This document shows positions 1 to 7,610 of a stretch of DNA of 64,000 bases, piece by piece. Numbering within the stretch: the first letter of the stretch is position 1; each line of letters begins with the position of its first letter. A program made the translations under genes and the position numbers. The notes beneath the pieces are model-generated. The model made no database searches. It was not told the DNA's origin and was given only the letters and a program-made list of their open reading frames with translations. This stretch comes from Micromonospora costi. GTDB taxonomy: Bacteria > Actinomycetota > Actinomycetes > Mycobacteriales > Micromonosporaceae. Where the stretch lies: NCBI RefSeq assembly GCF_003626655.1, contig NZ_RBAN01000002.1:930001-994000 (forward strand), written 5' to 3'.

Positions 1-234
1 CGCGTACCGCGGCCCAGCCACAAGCGGACGGCCGGCTGCCCCGGCCGGGTGCAGGTGAAGCCGAACGCCCGGCTAGGCACCGCCGCAACGACCCCCGCAG
101 CGGTGCGAAGTCACGACCGGTTCGCGGCGGTCGGGGCAGGCGCAAGCCACACACCCACAGAGGGGGTGGGGGTGCCGCAGCCGGTGAGGGCCAGCGACGC
201 CCCCACCCCCACCACGCACACGGCCCCTGGATGA
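1..234 (+). other. possible 3' end of a gene entering from outside the window
   Basis: The frame ending with TGA at 232-234 is open from base 1, so it may be the tail of a gene that starts before the window; a GTG at 49 could also start a 61-residue product. The sequence is Ala/Thr/Pro-rich and I recognise nothing in it. The only support is the strong terminator hairpin that begins 6 bases after the stop. Wobble-position GC falls off in the second half, so it may not be coding at all. Confidence 0.25.
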
Positions 235-239
235 CGGAA

Positions 240-270
240 GGGCGGACGCCCTGGCCGGCGTCCGCCCGTT
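240..270 (+). terminator. rho-independent-like terminator
   Basis: Perfect 11-bp stem GGGCGGACGCC (240-250) / GGCGTCCGCCC (257-267) with a 6-nt loop, followed by GTTCTTCC. It separates whatever lies upstream from the operon starting at 340. Confidence 0.7.
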
Positions 271-339
271 CTTCCCGCCCGCTGCCGGACCTGACCCGGC
301 TCGGGGGCTCACGAACCACCACCGAAGGGAGCTGGTCCG

Positions 340-567
340 ATGACCATCACCGTACCGGGCACAGCCGTGACGGACGAAACCGTCGTCACCCTGCCGGGGG
401 ACATCCTCGACGACAACTGGGTGCGCGGGTACGAGCCGACCGGCGAGCCCCGCACGACCGCTGACCTGCGCGCCACCTACGGCACCGCCGACCCCGACGA
501 GCTGGCGTGCCGGTTCGCCGTGGCCGAGGACATCGCCCTCGCCCGCACCCTGGCTGGTGACCGGTGA
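340..567 (+). CDS. small hypothetical phage protein (75 aa)
   Basis: ATG start behind a GAAGGGAG Shine-Dalgarno; its last bases overlap the next start (GTGA at 564). The product is acidic and soluble with no motif I recognise. It is the first gene of a tightly coupled cluster that runs to 3375, in which nearly every stop overlaps the next start, so it is probably co-transcribed with the small membrane and Cys-pair proteins downstream. Confidence 0.7.
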   Translation: MTITVPGTAVTDETVVTLPGDILDDNWVRGYEPTGEPRTTADLRATYGTADPDELACRFAVAEDIALARTLAGDR

Positions 568-797
568 GCGCCCCGAAGCGCCGCCGCGTCGGCACGAAGT
601 TCCTGCCTGCCACGCCGGCCGCAGTGCAGCCGCTCGAACTCGACATCGACCGCGACCACGACGGCGACGGCGACGGCGACGGCGACGAACGGTCCGCGGT
701 ACGCGACGCCCTGCTCGACTACGGCCCATTCGTTGCCCTGCTGGCGCTCCTCGGCCTGGCCGTCGCCTGGGTCATCCAGATGGTGGTGCAGCGGTGA
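564..797 (+). CDS. small single-pass membrane protein (77 aa)
   Basis: GTG start overlapping the previous stop by 4 bases. A basic N-terminus is followed by an Asp-rich stretch encoded by a GAC/GGC simple repeat (about bases 655-690), and then by one hydrophobic segment near the C-terminus (about residues 52-72). The order suggests a C-tail-anchored membrane protein. No family is recognised. The next gene starts inside its stop codon. Confidence 0.65.
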   Translation: MSAPKRRRVGTKFLPATPAAVQPLELDIDRDHDGDGDGDGDERSAVRDALLDYGPFVALLALLGLAVAWVIQMVVQR

Positions 798-1144
798 AGA
801 CCTGCCTGCCGCCCGGCCTCAGCTTCCTCGACACCGTCGTGGTGCCCCGCACCGCCACCGCCGGCAGCGCGTTCCACCGGCCCGGGGCGCTGCCCCACAT
901 CGCCGGCTGCGGCCAGGAGCAGATCGAGCTGACCTGGCCCGAGCTGGCCGCGCTGGCGATCGGCATGGGCTGCCGGCCCTGCCCCGTCTGCTGGCCCCAA
1001 CCTGCCGAGACAACCGGCCAGGGCGCACCCCGGCTGCGGCCGGCGGCCCCGTGGCCAACCAACGGCACCGGCCACCAGTCGCGGTTGGGCCGCACCTACG
1101 AGAGCCCGTCCGCGCCCCGGCCCGCCTTCCCGTCGGCCGCCTGA
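794..1144 (+). CDS. hypothetical Cys-pair protein (116 aa)
   Basis: GTG start in a GTGA overlap with the preceding gene. The middle of the product carries GCRPCPVCW, a Cys-rich knuckle of the kind seen in many small actinophage proteins, and a single Cys upstream (AGCGQ). A short structural zinc site is possible. The C-terminal third is Pro/Arg-rich and probably disordered. No function can be assigned. Confidence 0.65.
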   Translation: MKTCLPPGLSFLDTVVVPRTATAGSAFHRPGALPHIAGCGQEQIELTWPELAALAIGMGCRPCPVCWPQPAETTGQGAPRLRPAAPWPTNGTGHQSRLGRTYESPSAPRPAFPSAA

Positions 1145-1160
1145 CCAGAGAGGACACACC

Positions 1161-1346
1161 GTGGTCACACCCTGGTCGCGTCTTCGCGCGCTGAGCACCG
1201 AGACCGTGCTGTTTGGGCCGCCAGTTGGCCTGGCCGACCTGCTGTCGGAGGACGCCGTGGACACGGTGCCCCTCCCGGCGCCCGAGCCTGCGCCGGCCCG
1301 GCCGCGCCGAGGCCGGCACCGCGCGGATCGGCGGGTGCGGCCGTGA
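1161..1346 (+). CDS. small hypothetical protein (61 aa)
   Basis: GTG start with an AGAGAGGAC Shine-Dalgarno 8-16 bases upstream. Its stop overlaps the next GTG by four bases. The product ends in an Arg-rich tail; nothing is recognisable. Position and coupling are the only support beyond codon bias. Confidence 0.5.
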   Translation: MVTPWSRLRALSTETVLFGPPVGLADLLSEDAVDTVPLPAPEPAPARPRRGRHRADRRVRP

Positions 1347-1690
1347 TCGAGTTCATGGTGAACCACGCGCCCGGTAGCTACGTGATCGGCGTGGTCCTGC
1401 TGGCGGTCGGCGGCGGGCTGCTGTGGCACGTCATCGGTGAGCAGGCGCGGGCCCGGCGGAGCACCCGTCGTCGGGCGATCGCCCGCCAGCAGGCCCTCAC
1501 TCCGCACCCGGCTGGCCGGCACCGGCCTGTGCGTGTGGTGCGGCGGGTGACGCGCGGCGTCGCGCCGGTGCCGCGCCCGGCACCGGACAGCACGGGCACC
1601 CTGCCTGGCCTCGACGGCGCGATGCGGCTGACGCCGACCGTCGGCCGGGCCGACGGGATCCCCGGCCAGCGGGGAGCGTCCCGTGGCTGA
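1343..1690 (+). CDS. small membrane protein with basic tail (115 aa)
   Basis: GTG start in a 4-base overlap. Residues about 10-30 form a single hydrophobic helix (SYVIGVVLLAVGGGLLWHVI), followed by an Arg-rich cytoplasmic-type tail. The positive-inside rule places the C-terminus in the cytoplasm. Function unknown. It overlaps the following membrane gene by 8 bases, so the two are likely made together. Confidence 0.6.
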   Translation: MIEFMVNHAPGSYVIGVVLLAVGGGLLWHVIGEQARARRSTRRRAIARQQALTPHPAGRHRPVRVVRRVTRGVAPVPRPAPDSTGTLPGLDGAMRLTPTVGRADGIPGQRGASRG

Positions 1691-1931
1691 CCAGACGTGG
1701 TCGTGGGTGCTCACCGGCGTGGGCGTGTTCGGGCTGTGGCTGGCGGGCCGCCGCAACCCGTGGGGGTGGGCGGTCGGCGTCGGCGCGCAGGTGTTGTGGG
1801 TGGCGTACGCGGTCGTGACGCGGCAGTGGGGTTTCCTGCTGGGCGCGTTCGTCTACGGCCCCGTCTACCTGGGGAACTTCCTGCGCTGGCGGCGTGAGGC
1901 CACCGCCGTTCCGGCCGGGGGTGGTGGCTGA
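1683..1931 (+). CDS. two-helix membrane protein, PnuC-like fragment (82 aa)
   Basis: GTG start. Two hydrophobic helices flank NPWGWAVGVGAQVLW, which resembles the core repeat of nicotinamide-riboside transporter (PnuC)-type and small phage-encoded membrane proteins. At 82 aa it is far too short for a complete PnuC transporter, so it could only work as an oligomer or do something else. The stop overlaps the next ATG (TGATG). Similarity is by eye only. Confidence 0.6.
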   Translation: MADQTWSWVLTGVGVFGLWLAGRRNPWGWAVGVGAQVLWVAYAVVTRQWGFLLGAFVYGPVYLGNFLRWRREATAVPAGGGG

Positions 1932-2551
1932 TGCCCGTCGCGCTGCTCCCGCCGGTCACCGGCGGCTCCTACCGCTCCCCCGGCACCGTTCCGCTGACCA
2001 GTGGGCCCCGCTACCTGCGGGGCCCACGCAACGGGATGTGGCATCGTCCCCGGGCCGCTGTGCAGTACCCGGAGCGGCTGGTGTGGACGCTGTGGTGCGG
2101 GCCGGCCATGTTCGACCAGGCCGACCAGCCGGTGCTGCGTGCCGACGAGACACCGGACGGTCAGCCGGTGTGCGGCACCTGCGTCGGCCGCGCCCTCGGC
2201 GCCGGCCAGGACGAGGTGCCCGCGACCCTGCCCGCGTTGACGTTCTCCCCGCGCTGGCTGGCCCCGCCCCGCTGCCCCGGCTCCCGGTCGTGGGACCTGT
2301 ACGAGCGGCCTGCCGGGCCGGCGCACGGCTCGGTGGGGGCGTGCCTGGCCTGCGGCGACCTGGTGGCGCTGCGGGCCTTCCGCGGCTGGCACGGGTACGT
2401 GTCGGCGGTCGAGCACGTTCCCGGCCCCGGCCTGCTGCCCGGCTGCCCGTTCCGCGCGTGGAAGCACATCCACCGCCGGCCGTCCGGCCGCGCCGGGTGC
2501 GTGTGCGGCTGGCACGACGAACCCCCGGCCGGGGGTAACGGCCATGCCTGA
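1931..2551 (+). CDS. Cys/His-rich hypothetical protein (206 aa)
   Basis: ATG in a TGATG overlap. Cys pairs are spread along the chain: a CG and CGTC in the first half, CPGS, CLACGD in the middle, and CPF with CVCGWH near the end. This suggests one or two zinc ribbons. Such proteins are common and functionally unassigned in actinophage left arms. It overlaps the Xre-like gene by 8 bases. Confidence 0.7.
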   Translation: MPVALLPPVTGGSYRSPGTVPLTSGPRYLRGPRNGMWHRPRAAVQYPERLVWTLWCGPAMFDQADQPVLRADETPDGQPVCGTCVGRALGAGQDEVPATLPALTFSPRWLAPPRCPGSRSWDLYERPAGPAHGSVGACLACGDLVALRAFRGWHGYVSAVEHVPGPGLLPGCPFRAWKHIHRRPSGRAGCVCGWHDEPPAGGNGHA

Positions 2552-2984
2552 CGGTGACCTGCTGGTGCTGCTCGGGCAGCGCGTACGGACCCTGCGCTCC
2601 GCCTGCGGGTGGACCCAGCAGCAGCTCGCCGACGCGATCGGCCTGAGCCGCACGTCGGTGACGAACATCGAGGCGAGGCGGCAGGGCGACGTCGGGGTCA
2701 CCACCCTGGCGCGGCTGGCTACGGCGCTCGGCGTGGGCATCGCCGACCTGCTCGACGGTGCACCGGCACGGTTCCCGTGGCTGGACCTGGCCCGCGCGGT
2801 GACGGCCGCGGAGCGGGAGCACCGCCGCGACGCGGACAGGGCGTGGAACGACCACGACTACAACGGGGCGATCCGGGCGCGGGGCATCGCCGATGGGCTG
2901 GACCTGGCACGGCAACTCCACCTGAGGGTTGTGGCCGGGCCGGACGGCCCGGTCGAGGCCCCGGTCGGGGGTGGCCGGCGGTGA
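2544..2984 (+). CDS. Xre-family helix-turn-helix regulator (146 aa)
   Basis: Residues about 8-65 form a lambda-repressor/Cro-type HTH: GWTQQQLADAIGLSRTSVTNIE is the helix-turn-helix with the usual Q..LA..I.LSR..V..IE pattern. The C-terminal half is helical and charged, perhaps a dimerisation or co-activator region. It probably binds phage operators; the TCCTNAGGA boxes at 3381-3423 and 14162-14192 are candidate sites, which is inference only. It is embedded in a coupled operon of small genes, not divergent from a promoter, so it may be an accessory regulator and not the immunity repressor. Confidence 0.85.
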   Translation: MPDGDLLVLLGQRVRTLRSACGWTQQQLADAIGLSRTSVTNIEARRQGDVGVTTLARLATALGVGIADLLDGAPARFPWLDLARAVTAAEREHRRDADRAWNDHDYNGAIRARGIADGLDLARQLHLRVVAGPDGPVEAPVGGGRR

Positions 2985-3184
2985 GCGGCGTCGAGTGGCG
3001 GTACACGCCGGCCGGGCGGGTGAAGCACGCCCTGCGGCATTCGAGGGACGCCGTCGCCGTGTGCGGGGTGGGGCTGTTGCCGGCGTCCGAGTGGCGGGGC
3101 ACGGGCGGCCAGGCGGAGTACGAGCTGGTGGCCCGGCTGCCGATGTGCCAGCGGTGCGCCCACGCGATCGGGGGTGGCCGGTGA
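2981..3184 (+). CDS. small Cys-pair protein (67 aa)
   Basis: GTG start in a GTGA overlap with the Xre gene. A single Cys (AVCG) and a C-terminal CQRC make a plausible zinc site. No function assigned. The stop overlaps the next start. Confidence 0.55.
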   Translation: MSGVEWRYTPAGRVKHALRHSRDAVAVCGVGLLPASEWRGTGGQAEYELVARLPMCQRCAHAIGGGR

Positions 3185-3375
3185 ACTGCGCGGACCTGTT
3201 GGGCGTCGGCCTGGTGCTGCTGGTGGGCGGGCTGGTGGTGGACGTGTCGGGCCCGATCCCGGGTGTCGGTGTTTCCGCGTTCTGGCTCGGCGCGGGCGCG
3301 CTGGTGCGAGGGCTGTGGCTGCTGGGCAGGGCGGCGGAGCGGGGTGCGCGGCGGTCGAGTGACGGCCCACCCTGA
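3181..3375 (+). CDS. small membrane protein (64 aa)
   Basis: GTG in a 4-base overlap. Two hydrophobic stretches (about residues 5-22 and 28-48) with a basic C-terminus. It is the last gene of the cluster that begins at 340; the operator/promoter at 3381 follows at once. Unknown role. Confidence 0.55.
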   Translation: MNCADLLGVGLVLLVGGLVVDVSGPIPGVGVSAFWLGAGALVRGLWLLGRAAERGARRSSDGPP

Positions 3376-3380
3376 CACAT

Positions 3381-3436
3381 TTCTCAGGAATTCATTACGA
3401 CATTTCCTAGAAAGTCCTGAGGAATATCGGTAGTGT
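3381..3436 (+). promoter_or_regulatory. operator/promoter with repeated TCCTNAGG boxes
   Basis: This AT-richer gap holds TTCTCAGGAA (3381), TTCCTAG (3404) and the 9-bp palindrome TCCTGAGGA (3415-3423), followed by TAGTGT (3431-3436) as a -10 candidate. GAAAGTCCTNAGGAA plus the -10, with 21 bases from GAAAG to the -10 start, recurs exactly at 14179-14205. Identical spacing at two operon heads argues for a shared regulator. It precedes the gene at 3485. Confidence 0.7.
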
Positions 3437-3484
3437 CGGGGGTGTCAGAGGTCAACCAAGCCGCCCGCTCACCAGGAGGAATGC

Positions 3485-3898
3485 ATGACCGACTTCAAGC
3501 CCGGCGAACTCGTCGACATCACCATCGAGCACGCCATCGTCGCCGAGGCGAAGCCCGATGTCCTGGCCGTCAACCTGCCCGGCACGAAGCCCGGCGAAAT
3601 CACCGGGTTCATCACGATCAACCCCACCCGCGCAGGAGTCACGGTCGCGCGGGTCGCCCCCGCCGATTGGCCGCCGCGGCACGGCGACATGTGGCGCGAC
3701 AACGACAACTTGCTCTGGTTCGTCTCCCTCCGCGAGTCCGGCCACGAGTTCCCCCGCCTGGAGACGGTGTTCACCCCGGCCGACGCACGCCAGGTGGACC
3801 GCTTCGCCTCGTACGAGGCGGGGCGGCTGCTCGCTCAGCGCGGACCGATGACCCTCGTGCACCGCGAGCACCCCGACTCGGCCGAGTCCGGCGAGTGA
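3485..3898 (+). CDS. hypothetical early phage protein (137 aa)
   Basis: ATG with a strong AGGAGGA Shine-Dalgarno at 3474. First gene behind the repeated operator/promoter, so probably an early gene under the phage regulator. The chain is acidic and beta-rich with no recognisable motif. The SD-led start contrasts with the coupled starts upstream and confirms a new transcription unit. Confidence 0.8.
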   Translation: MTDFKPGELVDITIEHAIVAEAKPDVLAVNLPGTKPGEITGFITINPTRAGVTVARVAPADWPPRHGDMWRDNDNLLWFVSLRESGHEFPRLETVFTPADARQVDRFASYEAGRLLAQRGPMTLVHREHPDSAESGE

Positions 3899-3996
3899 CC
3901 GCGGTGACGGCCGGGCCCGCCGGCAGCACGCCCGCCGGCATCACGCCCGCACCGACCGTCTCCGACGGGCCGGCCGTCACCGCCCAAGACCACTGA
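3895..3996 (+). CDS. possible 33-aa peptide
   Basis: A GTG overlaps the preceding stop (GTGA) and opens a 33-codon frame rich in Ala, Pro and Thr. The overlap matches the coupling style of the region, but composition and length give little support; it could be untranslated spacer. Confidence 0.25.
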   Translation: MTAVTAGPAGSTPAGITPAPTVSDGPAVTAQDH

Positions 3997-4045
3997 TCAA
4001 CCGGCTCTCACCAGCCGCAGCGCAACCGGTAAGGAGCACCACCAC

Positions 4046-5242
4046 ATGGCACTGATCACCCGCCCGCCCACCGGGCTCGTTCCACCACCCGTCGTCCTGC
4101 TGGAAGGCGAGACGGGGTCCGGCCGGAGCTGGACCGCTGCCCTGCTGTCTGCCTCGGACCGGGTCGGCCGCACCTACTGGATCGAACTGGGCGACGAAAC
4201 GACCGCGGACCAGTACGGCAAGATCCCCGGCGCGCGCTACGAGATCGTGGTTCCCGACAACCGCGACAAGGTGTGGGACTACGCCGCCCTGTACCGGGCG
4301 GCCCGCGACTTCAAGGAGGAGGCCGCCCGCGCGGCAGCCGCCCGCGAGAAGCCGCCGGTCCTGGTGGTCGACCAGTCCGGGGCGATCTGGGACATGCTCA
4401 GCGAGTGGGCCGACAACCGGGCCCGCAGCACCCGCGCGAACCGGGCGAAGCTCGCCGAGAACCCGAACGCCGAAATCGAGATCACCAGCAACTTCTGGAA
4501 CGACGCGACCGCCCGTTGGCGGAAGCTCATGACGCAGTTCCTCACGACCGAGGGCATCGTCATCCTGCTGTCCCGGGGTGAGGAGGTCACCGCCTTCAAG
4601 GACGGCAAGCCGGTCAGCGGCAAGACGACGTGGAAGGTCGCCGGCCAGAAGTCGTTCACCTCGGCCATGCCGATCTGGGTGCGGATGACGCGTGACGGCA
4701 ACCCGAAGCTCATCAAGCTGCGCGCGGTGGAGAACGGTGTCCGGCCGGGTGTCGACCCGGAGCGCGGGTTGCCGGGGTTCACCCTGGAAAAGCTGATCTT
4801 CGAGCGGTACGGCTGGGAGCCGACTGCCTCGGGTGCCCGGGAGATTGTGCCGATGGTCGCCGGCAGCGACGCCCCGCTGTCGGACGCGGCGGCCGTGATC
4901 GAGCTGGCTATCGAGGCGGCCGAGTCGACGGCCCAGCTCCGCCAGGCGTACGACAAGATCGGCCCCGCGTTGGAGGACGGCCAGATCACCGAGGCCGAGC
5001 AGCGAATCCTGTTCGCGCTGATCAACCAGCGGAAGCCGCAGATGCCCGACGCCCCGGCCAACGGCCGGCCCGCGGAGGTGGCGCAAGCGATGGACCAGCA
5101 TCGGCGGGGCGTGCACCGTGAGGGTGCCGCCGACGAGAACCCGCACGCCCCGGTGCACGTACGCCCGCACGAGGACGTGAACGCTGTCCCCGGTCCGCAG
5201 GGTGAGCAGGCGGCGGCCGAGTTGGATCGGGCGGCGGCATGA
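4046..5242 (+). CDS. Sak4/RecA-like phage recombination ATPase (398 aa)
   Basis: P-loop ATPase of the type used by phages for single-strand annealing or strand exchange (Sak4-like, RecA fold). Walker A lies at residues 21-28 (GETGSGRS) and Walker B at about 105-109 (VLVVD). The invariant Walker A lysine is arginine here (R27). A second half with KTTWKVAGQK and a disordered, charged C-terminal tail follow. ATG with TAAGGAG 6-12 bases upstream. It sits just before HNH and VRR-NUC nucleases and upstream of SSB, which fits a recombination module. It could also be a generic phage NTP-binding protein. Confidence 0.75.
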   Translation: MALITRPPTGLVPPPVVLLEGETGSGRSWTAALLSASDRVGRTYWIELGDETTADQYGKIPGARYEIVVPDNRDKVWDYAALYRAARDFKEEAARAAAAREKPPVLVVDQSGAIWDMLSEWADNRARSTRANRAKLAENPNAEIEITSNFWNDATARWRKLMTQFLTTEGIVILLSRGEEVTAFKDGKPVSGKTTWKVAGQKSFTSAMPIWVRMTRDGNPKLIKLRAVENGVRPGVDPERGLPGFTLEKLIFERYGWEPTASGAREIVPMVAGSDAPLSDAAAVIELAIEAAESTAQLRQAYDKIGPALEDGQITEAEQRILFALINQRKPQMPDAPANGRPAEVAQAMDQHRRGVHREGAADENPHAPVHVRPHEDVNAVPGPQGEQAAAELDRAAA

Positions 5243-5724
5243 ACCGGGCCGAGAAGATCCACGCTCTGTTCGCCTGCGATCAACTGGCGAGGGCCCTGCG
5301 CCGCAGCCTCAACGCCGATGCGGAGAGGGAATACGCCGACCAGGGCATCGTGCCGAGCTGGAAGGCACCCGGCATCACCGCGTCCGGGTCGACGTCCAAG
5401 CCGTCGGTCGCGGTCGTGGACGAGCCGGCGTTCCTGGCCTGGGTCGCCAAGCGGTACCCCACCGAGGTCGAGACGATCCAGCGGGTCCGCCCCGCCTGGC
5501 AGGGCCAGTTCTTCGAGGGCGTCGTGAGCCGCGGCGCCCCCGCCTGCGACCCGCAGGGCGAGGAGATCCCCGGCGTGGAATGGCGGCCGGGCGGCACGTT
5601 CGGGTCCATCTCGCTGACCGCCAGCCGGGACACCAAGGCGCTCATCGGCCAGCTCGCCGACGAGATCGCCGCCGGCACACGGCCGTTGGAGCTGCCGACG
5701 GTGGCCGAGGTACCGCAGCCGTGA
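5239..5724 (+). CDS. conserved-type hypothetical, recombination operon (161 aa)
   Basis: ATG overlaps the preceding stop (ATGA). Coiled/helical N-terminus, then a segment with WVAKRYPTEVE and a C-terminal GGTFGSISLTAS region. I recognise this arrangement as typical of actinophage genes beside RecA/Sak-like ATPases, but know no function. It is coupled on both sides, so it probably works with the ATPase and HNH proteins. Confidence 0.7.
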   Translation: MNRAEKIHALFACDQLARALRRSLNADAEREYADQGIVPSWKAPGITASGSTSKPSVAVVDEPAFLAWVAKRYPTEVETIQRVRPAWQGQFFEGVVSRGAPACDPQGEEIPGVEWRPGGTFGSISLTASRDTKALIGQLADEIAAGTRPLELPTVAEVPQP

Positions 5725-6257
5725 AGCGGACGCCCCTGTCCCCGATGTCGGCGAAGCGTCGCGCTGAGGTGGCCGCCGCCGGTAACCCGCGCCCGTTCTC
5801 GACGCTGGTCAACCGGGCTGCGCCGCTCGGCCGCGCCGCCGGCCTCGACCGGAAGCCGACGCTGCGGGTGACGAAGCCCGCCGACACCGGCCCCGACGCG
5901 GCGACAATGCAGGTCGTCGTCGGCCGGGACCAGGGGTGCTGCGTGCGCTGCGGCCGGTACGTCCTCGGCGGGGAACGGGGCCGCGACTGGTCAGTGCAGC
6001 ACCGCCGGGCCCGGCAGGGACGCGACGCGCGACCGGACACCAACCAGTCGCCCAACTTGATCCTGCTGTGCGGATCGGCCACGACGCTGTGCCACGGCTG
6101 GGTCGAGTCGTACCGGACCGCGGCCCGCGACGGCGGGTGGGCTATCCGGCAGAGCGAGAACCCGGCGCTGATGCCCGTCGACCACTACCAGTACGGGCGG
6201 GTGTGGCTGACCGCTGACGGCCAGTGGACCCGCCAGGCGCCGGCGGTGGCCTCGTGA
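5721..6257 (+). CDS. HNH endonuclease-like protein (178 aa)
   Basis: GTG in a GTGA overlap. Basic N-terminal 60 residues followed by an HNH-type betabeta-alpha metal site: CCVRCGRY, then VQHRRARQ, then NLILLCG and LCHGWVE. The His of VQH would be the catalytic general base and the Cys pairs would hold a structural zinc. This family usually cuts or nicks DNA; in phages it may act in recombination or packaging. The usual DH pair is QH here. Confidence 0.75.
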   Translation: MKRTPLSPMSAKRRAEVAAAGNPRPFSTLVNRAAPLGRAAGLDRKPTLRVTKPADTGPDAATMQVVVGRDQGCCVRCGRYVLGGERGRDWSVQHRRARQGRDARPDTNQSPNLILLCGSATTLCHGWVESYRTAARDGGWAIRQSENPALMPVDHYQYGRVWLTADGQWTRQAPAVAS

Positions 6258-6616
6258 ACGTGAGCACCCAGCACGAGCCGACCGATCGGTGCCTCGGGCA
6301 GCACTGCTACAGCCACAACATCGACGAGCCCGACGACAGGGCGTACATCGTCTGCGTCGAATGCGGCCACGTCTACCGCACGGCCTTCGAGCTGTGGCGG
6401 CGGTACATCAACCAGTCCGCCCGGATCTTCGCCGTTGACATTCGGCGGCCGAAGGGCGGCATCACCGTCAAGGGCTTCCACGGCGGCGATGACGTCTTCC
6501 TGCCGTTCACCCCGCCGCCGTTCGCGCGGGTCCTCGCCCCCTGGTTCCTGCTGCGGTCGCTGTTCCGTCGGCCGAGCCGGATCACTTTCTGCCAGCACTG
6601 CATCCACGACTTCTGA
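6254..6616 (+). CDS. zinc-ribbon-like hypothetical protein (120 aa)
   Basis: GTG chosen because it overlaps the HNH stop; the earlier in-frame ATG at 6224 would overlap that gene by 34 bases. CVECG near residue 33 and CQHCIHDF at the extreme C-terminus could form one zinc site that brackets the chain, with a hydrophobic stretch (ARVLAPWFLLRSLF) between them. Function unknown. Confidence 0.6.
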   Translation: MNVSTQHEPTDRCLGQHCYSHNIDEPDDRAYIVCVECGHVYRTAFELWRRYINQSARIFAVDIRRPKGGITVKGFHGGDDVFLPFTPPPFARVLAPWFLLRSLFRRPSRITFCQHCIHDF

Positions 6617-6627
6617 GGAGGACCCGC

Positions 6628-7230
6628 ATGGACGAGACGACGTACGCGCCGCAGACGGAGGTCGAGAAGGCGACCCTGCGGGTGATCGCGGCCGACCGGT
6701 ACGCCCGCGAGGAGGACCCGAACGCCGACGCCGAGTCCGAGCACGCGGACGAGCTGCTGGCCTTGGCCTGCCGGGACCTGGTCGACGCCGTCAACGCGGG
6801 CGACCCCCGGGAGTGGCCGATCGGCTGGGCGTGCGGGGAGGTCGGCACCGGCTGGCCGAACGGCACCGACGGGCGGCCGGTCCACACGCAGCCGTGCCGG
6901 TTCCGGCCGGACCACGACGGCCGCCACGACTGGGCGATCGCCGAGGACGCGGCCGAGGCCGCCAAGCCGGCCGGGTTCATCGTCCTCATCCGCGAGAACG
7001 ACCGCTGGTGCGACAACTGGGACGGCGAGGTCCACCCCGACCAGGCGGCCGGCAGCGCGGCGCTGGATGTGGCGAGGTCCGCCGGGTACGAGGCGGTCCT
7101 GGTTGCCGCCGTTCCCGTGGCGGCGGAGCCGACCGAGACGGCCGAGCAGTCGACGGCGATCGTCCACGCGAACCTGCTGCGGATGGGCTGCGCCGGCCTG
7201 ACCGAACCCGCGCCGGAGGCCGTCCGGTGA
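6628..7230 (+). CDS. hypothetical phage protein (200 aa)
   Basis: ATG with TGAGGAGGAC Shine-Dalgarno. Acidic helical N-terminus, a central segment with Cys/His (WACGEVG, CRFRPDHDGRHDW) that resembles small actinophage metal-binding motifs, and an Ala/Val-rich C-terminus. The strong SD gives it an independent translation start in the operon. No function assigned. Confidence 0.65.
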   Translation: MDETTYAPQTEVEKATLRVIAADRYAREEDPNADAESEHADELLALACRDLVDAVNAGDPREWPIGWACGEVGTGWPNGTDGRPVHTQPCRFRPDHDGRHDWAIAEDAAEAAKPAGFIVLIRENDRWCDNWDGEVHPDQAAGSAALDVARSAGYEAVLVAAVPVAAEPTETAEQSTAIVHANLLRMGCAGLTEPAPEAVR

Positions 7231-7610
7231 CCAGCCTCGACCCACGCGTCATCGCTGCCGACATCATGTGCGGCAACGCCCGCAGCATCACTCCGGGCGA
7301 GGTCTGGGCGCACATCGGGCAGGCGTACGACACGGCCGAGATCGACGCGACCCTTGCGGACGAGGTCGTCGAGCTGATCCGCACGGCCGGGATCGACCTG
7401 CTCTGGCACGACGGCAGCAGCAACACCGAGCTGGACGCCGCCCGCGTCGAGATCGAGCGACTGACCGCCGAGCTGGACAGGGCCCGGCAGGTCGTTGAGG
7501 CCGCTCAGGCGTGGAGCGCCCCCTACCGCACCGTGTTGGAGTTCGGCGACCGCTGCGAACGGCTGGCCGCCGCGGTGAAGGCCCACGCCAGCGAGCAGGT
7601 GCCAGCGTGA
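7227..7610 (+). CDS. coiled-coil hypothetical protein (127 aa)
   Basis: GTG in a GTGA overlap. The C-terminal half (about residues 66-127) is strongly helical with heptad-like spacing (EIERLTAELDRARQVVEAAQ), so it likely oligomerises. The N-terminus has no known motif. Coupled to both neighbours. Confidence 0.6.
   Translation: MTSLDPRVIAADIMCGNARSITPGEVWAHIGQAYDTAEIDATLADEVVELIRTAGIDLLWHDGSSNTELDAARVEIERLTAELDRARQVVEAAQAWSAPYRTVLEFGDRCERLAAAVKAHASEQVPA

Noticed and set aside
655..690. GGCGAC simple repeat as a regulatory or slippage element
   Set aside because: It lies within the coding frame of the gene at 564 and simply encodes an Asp/Gly run.
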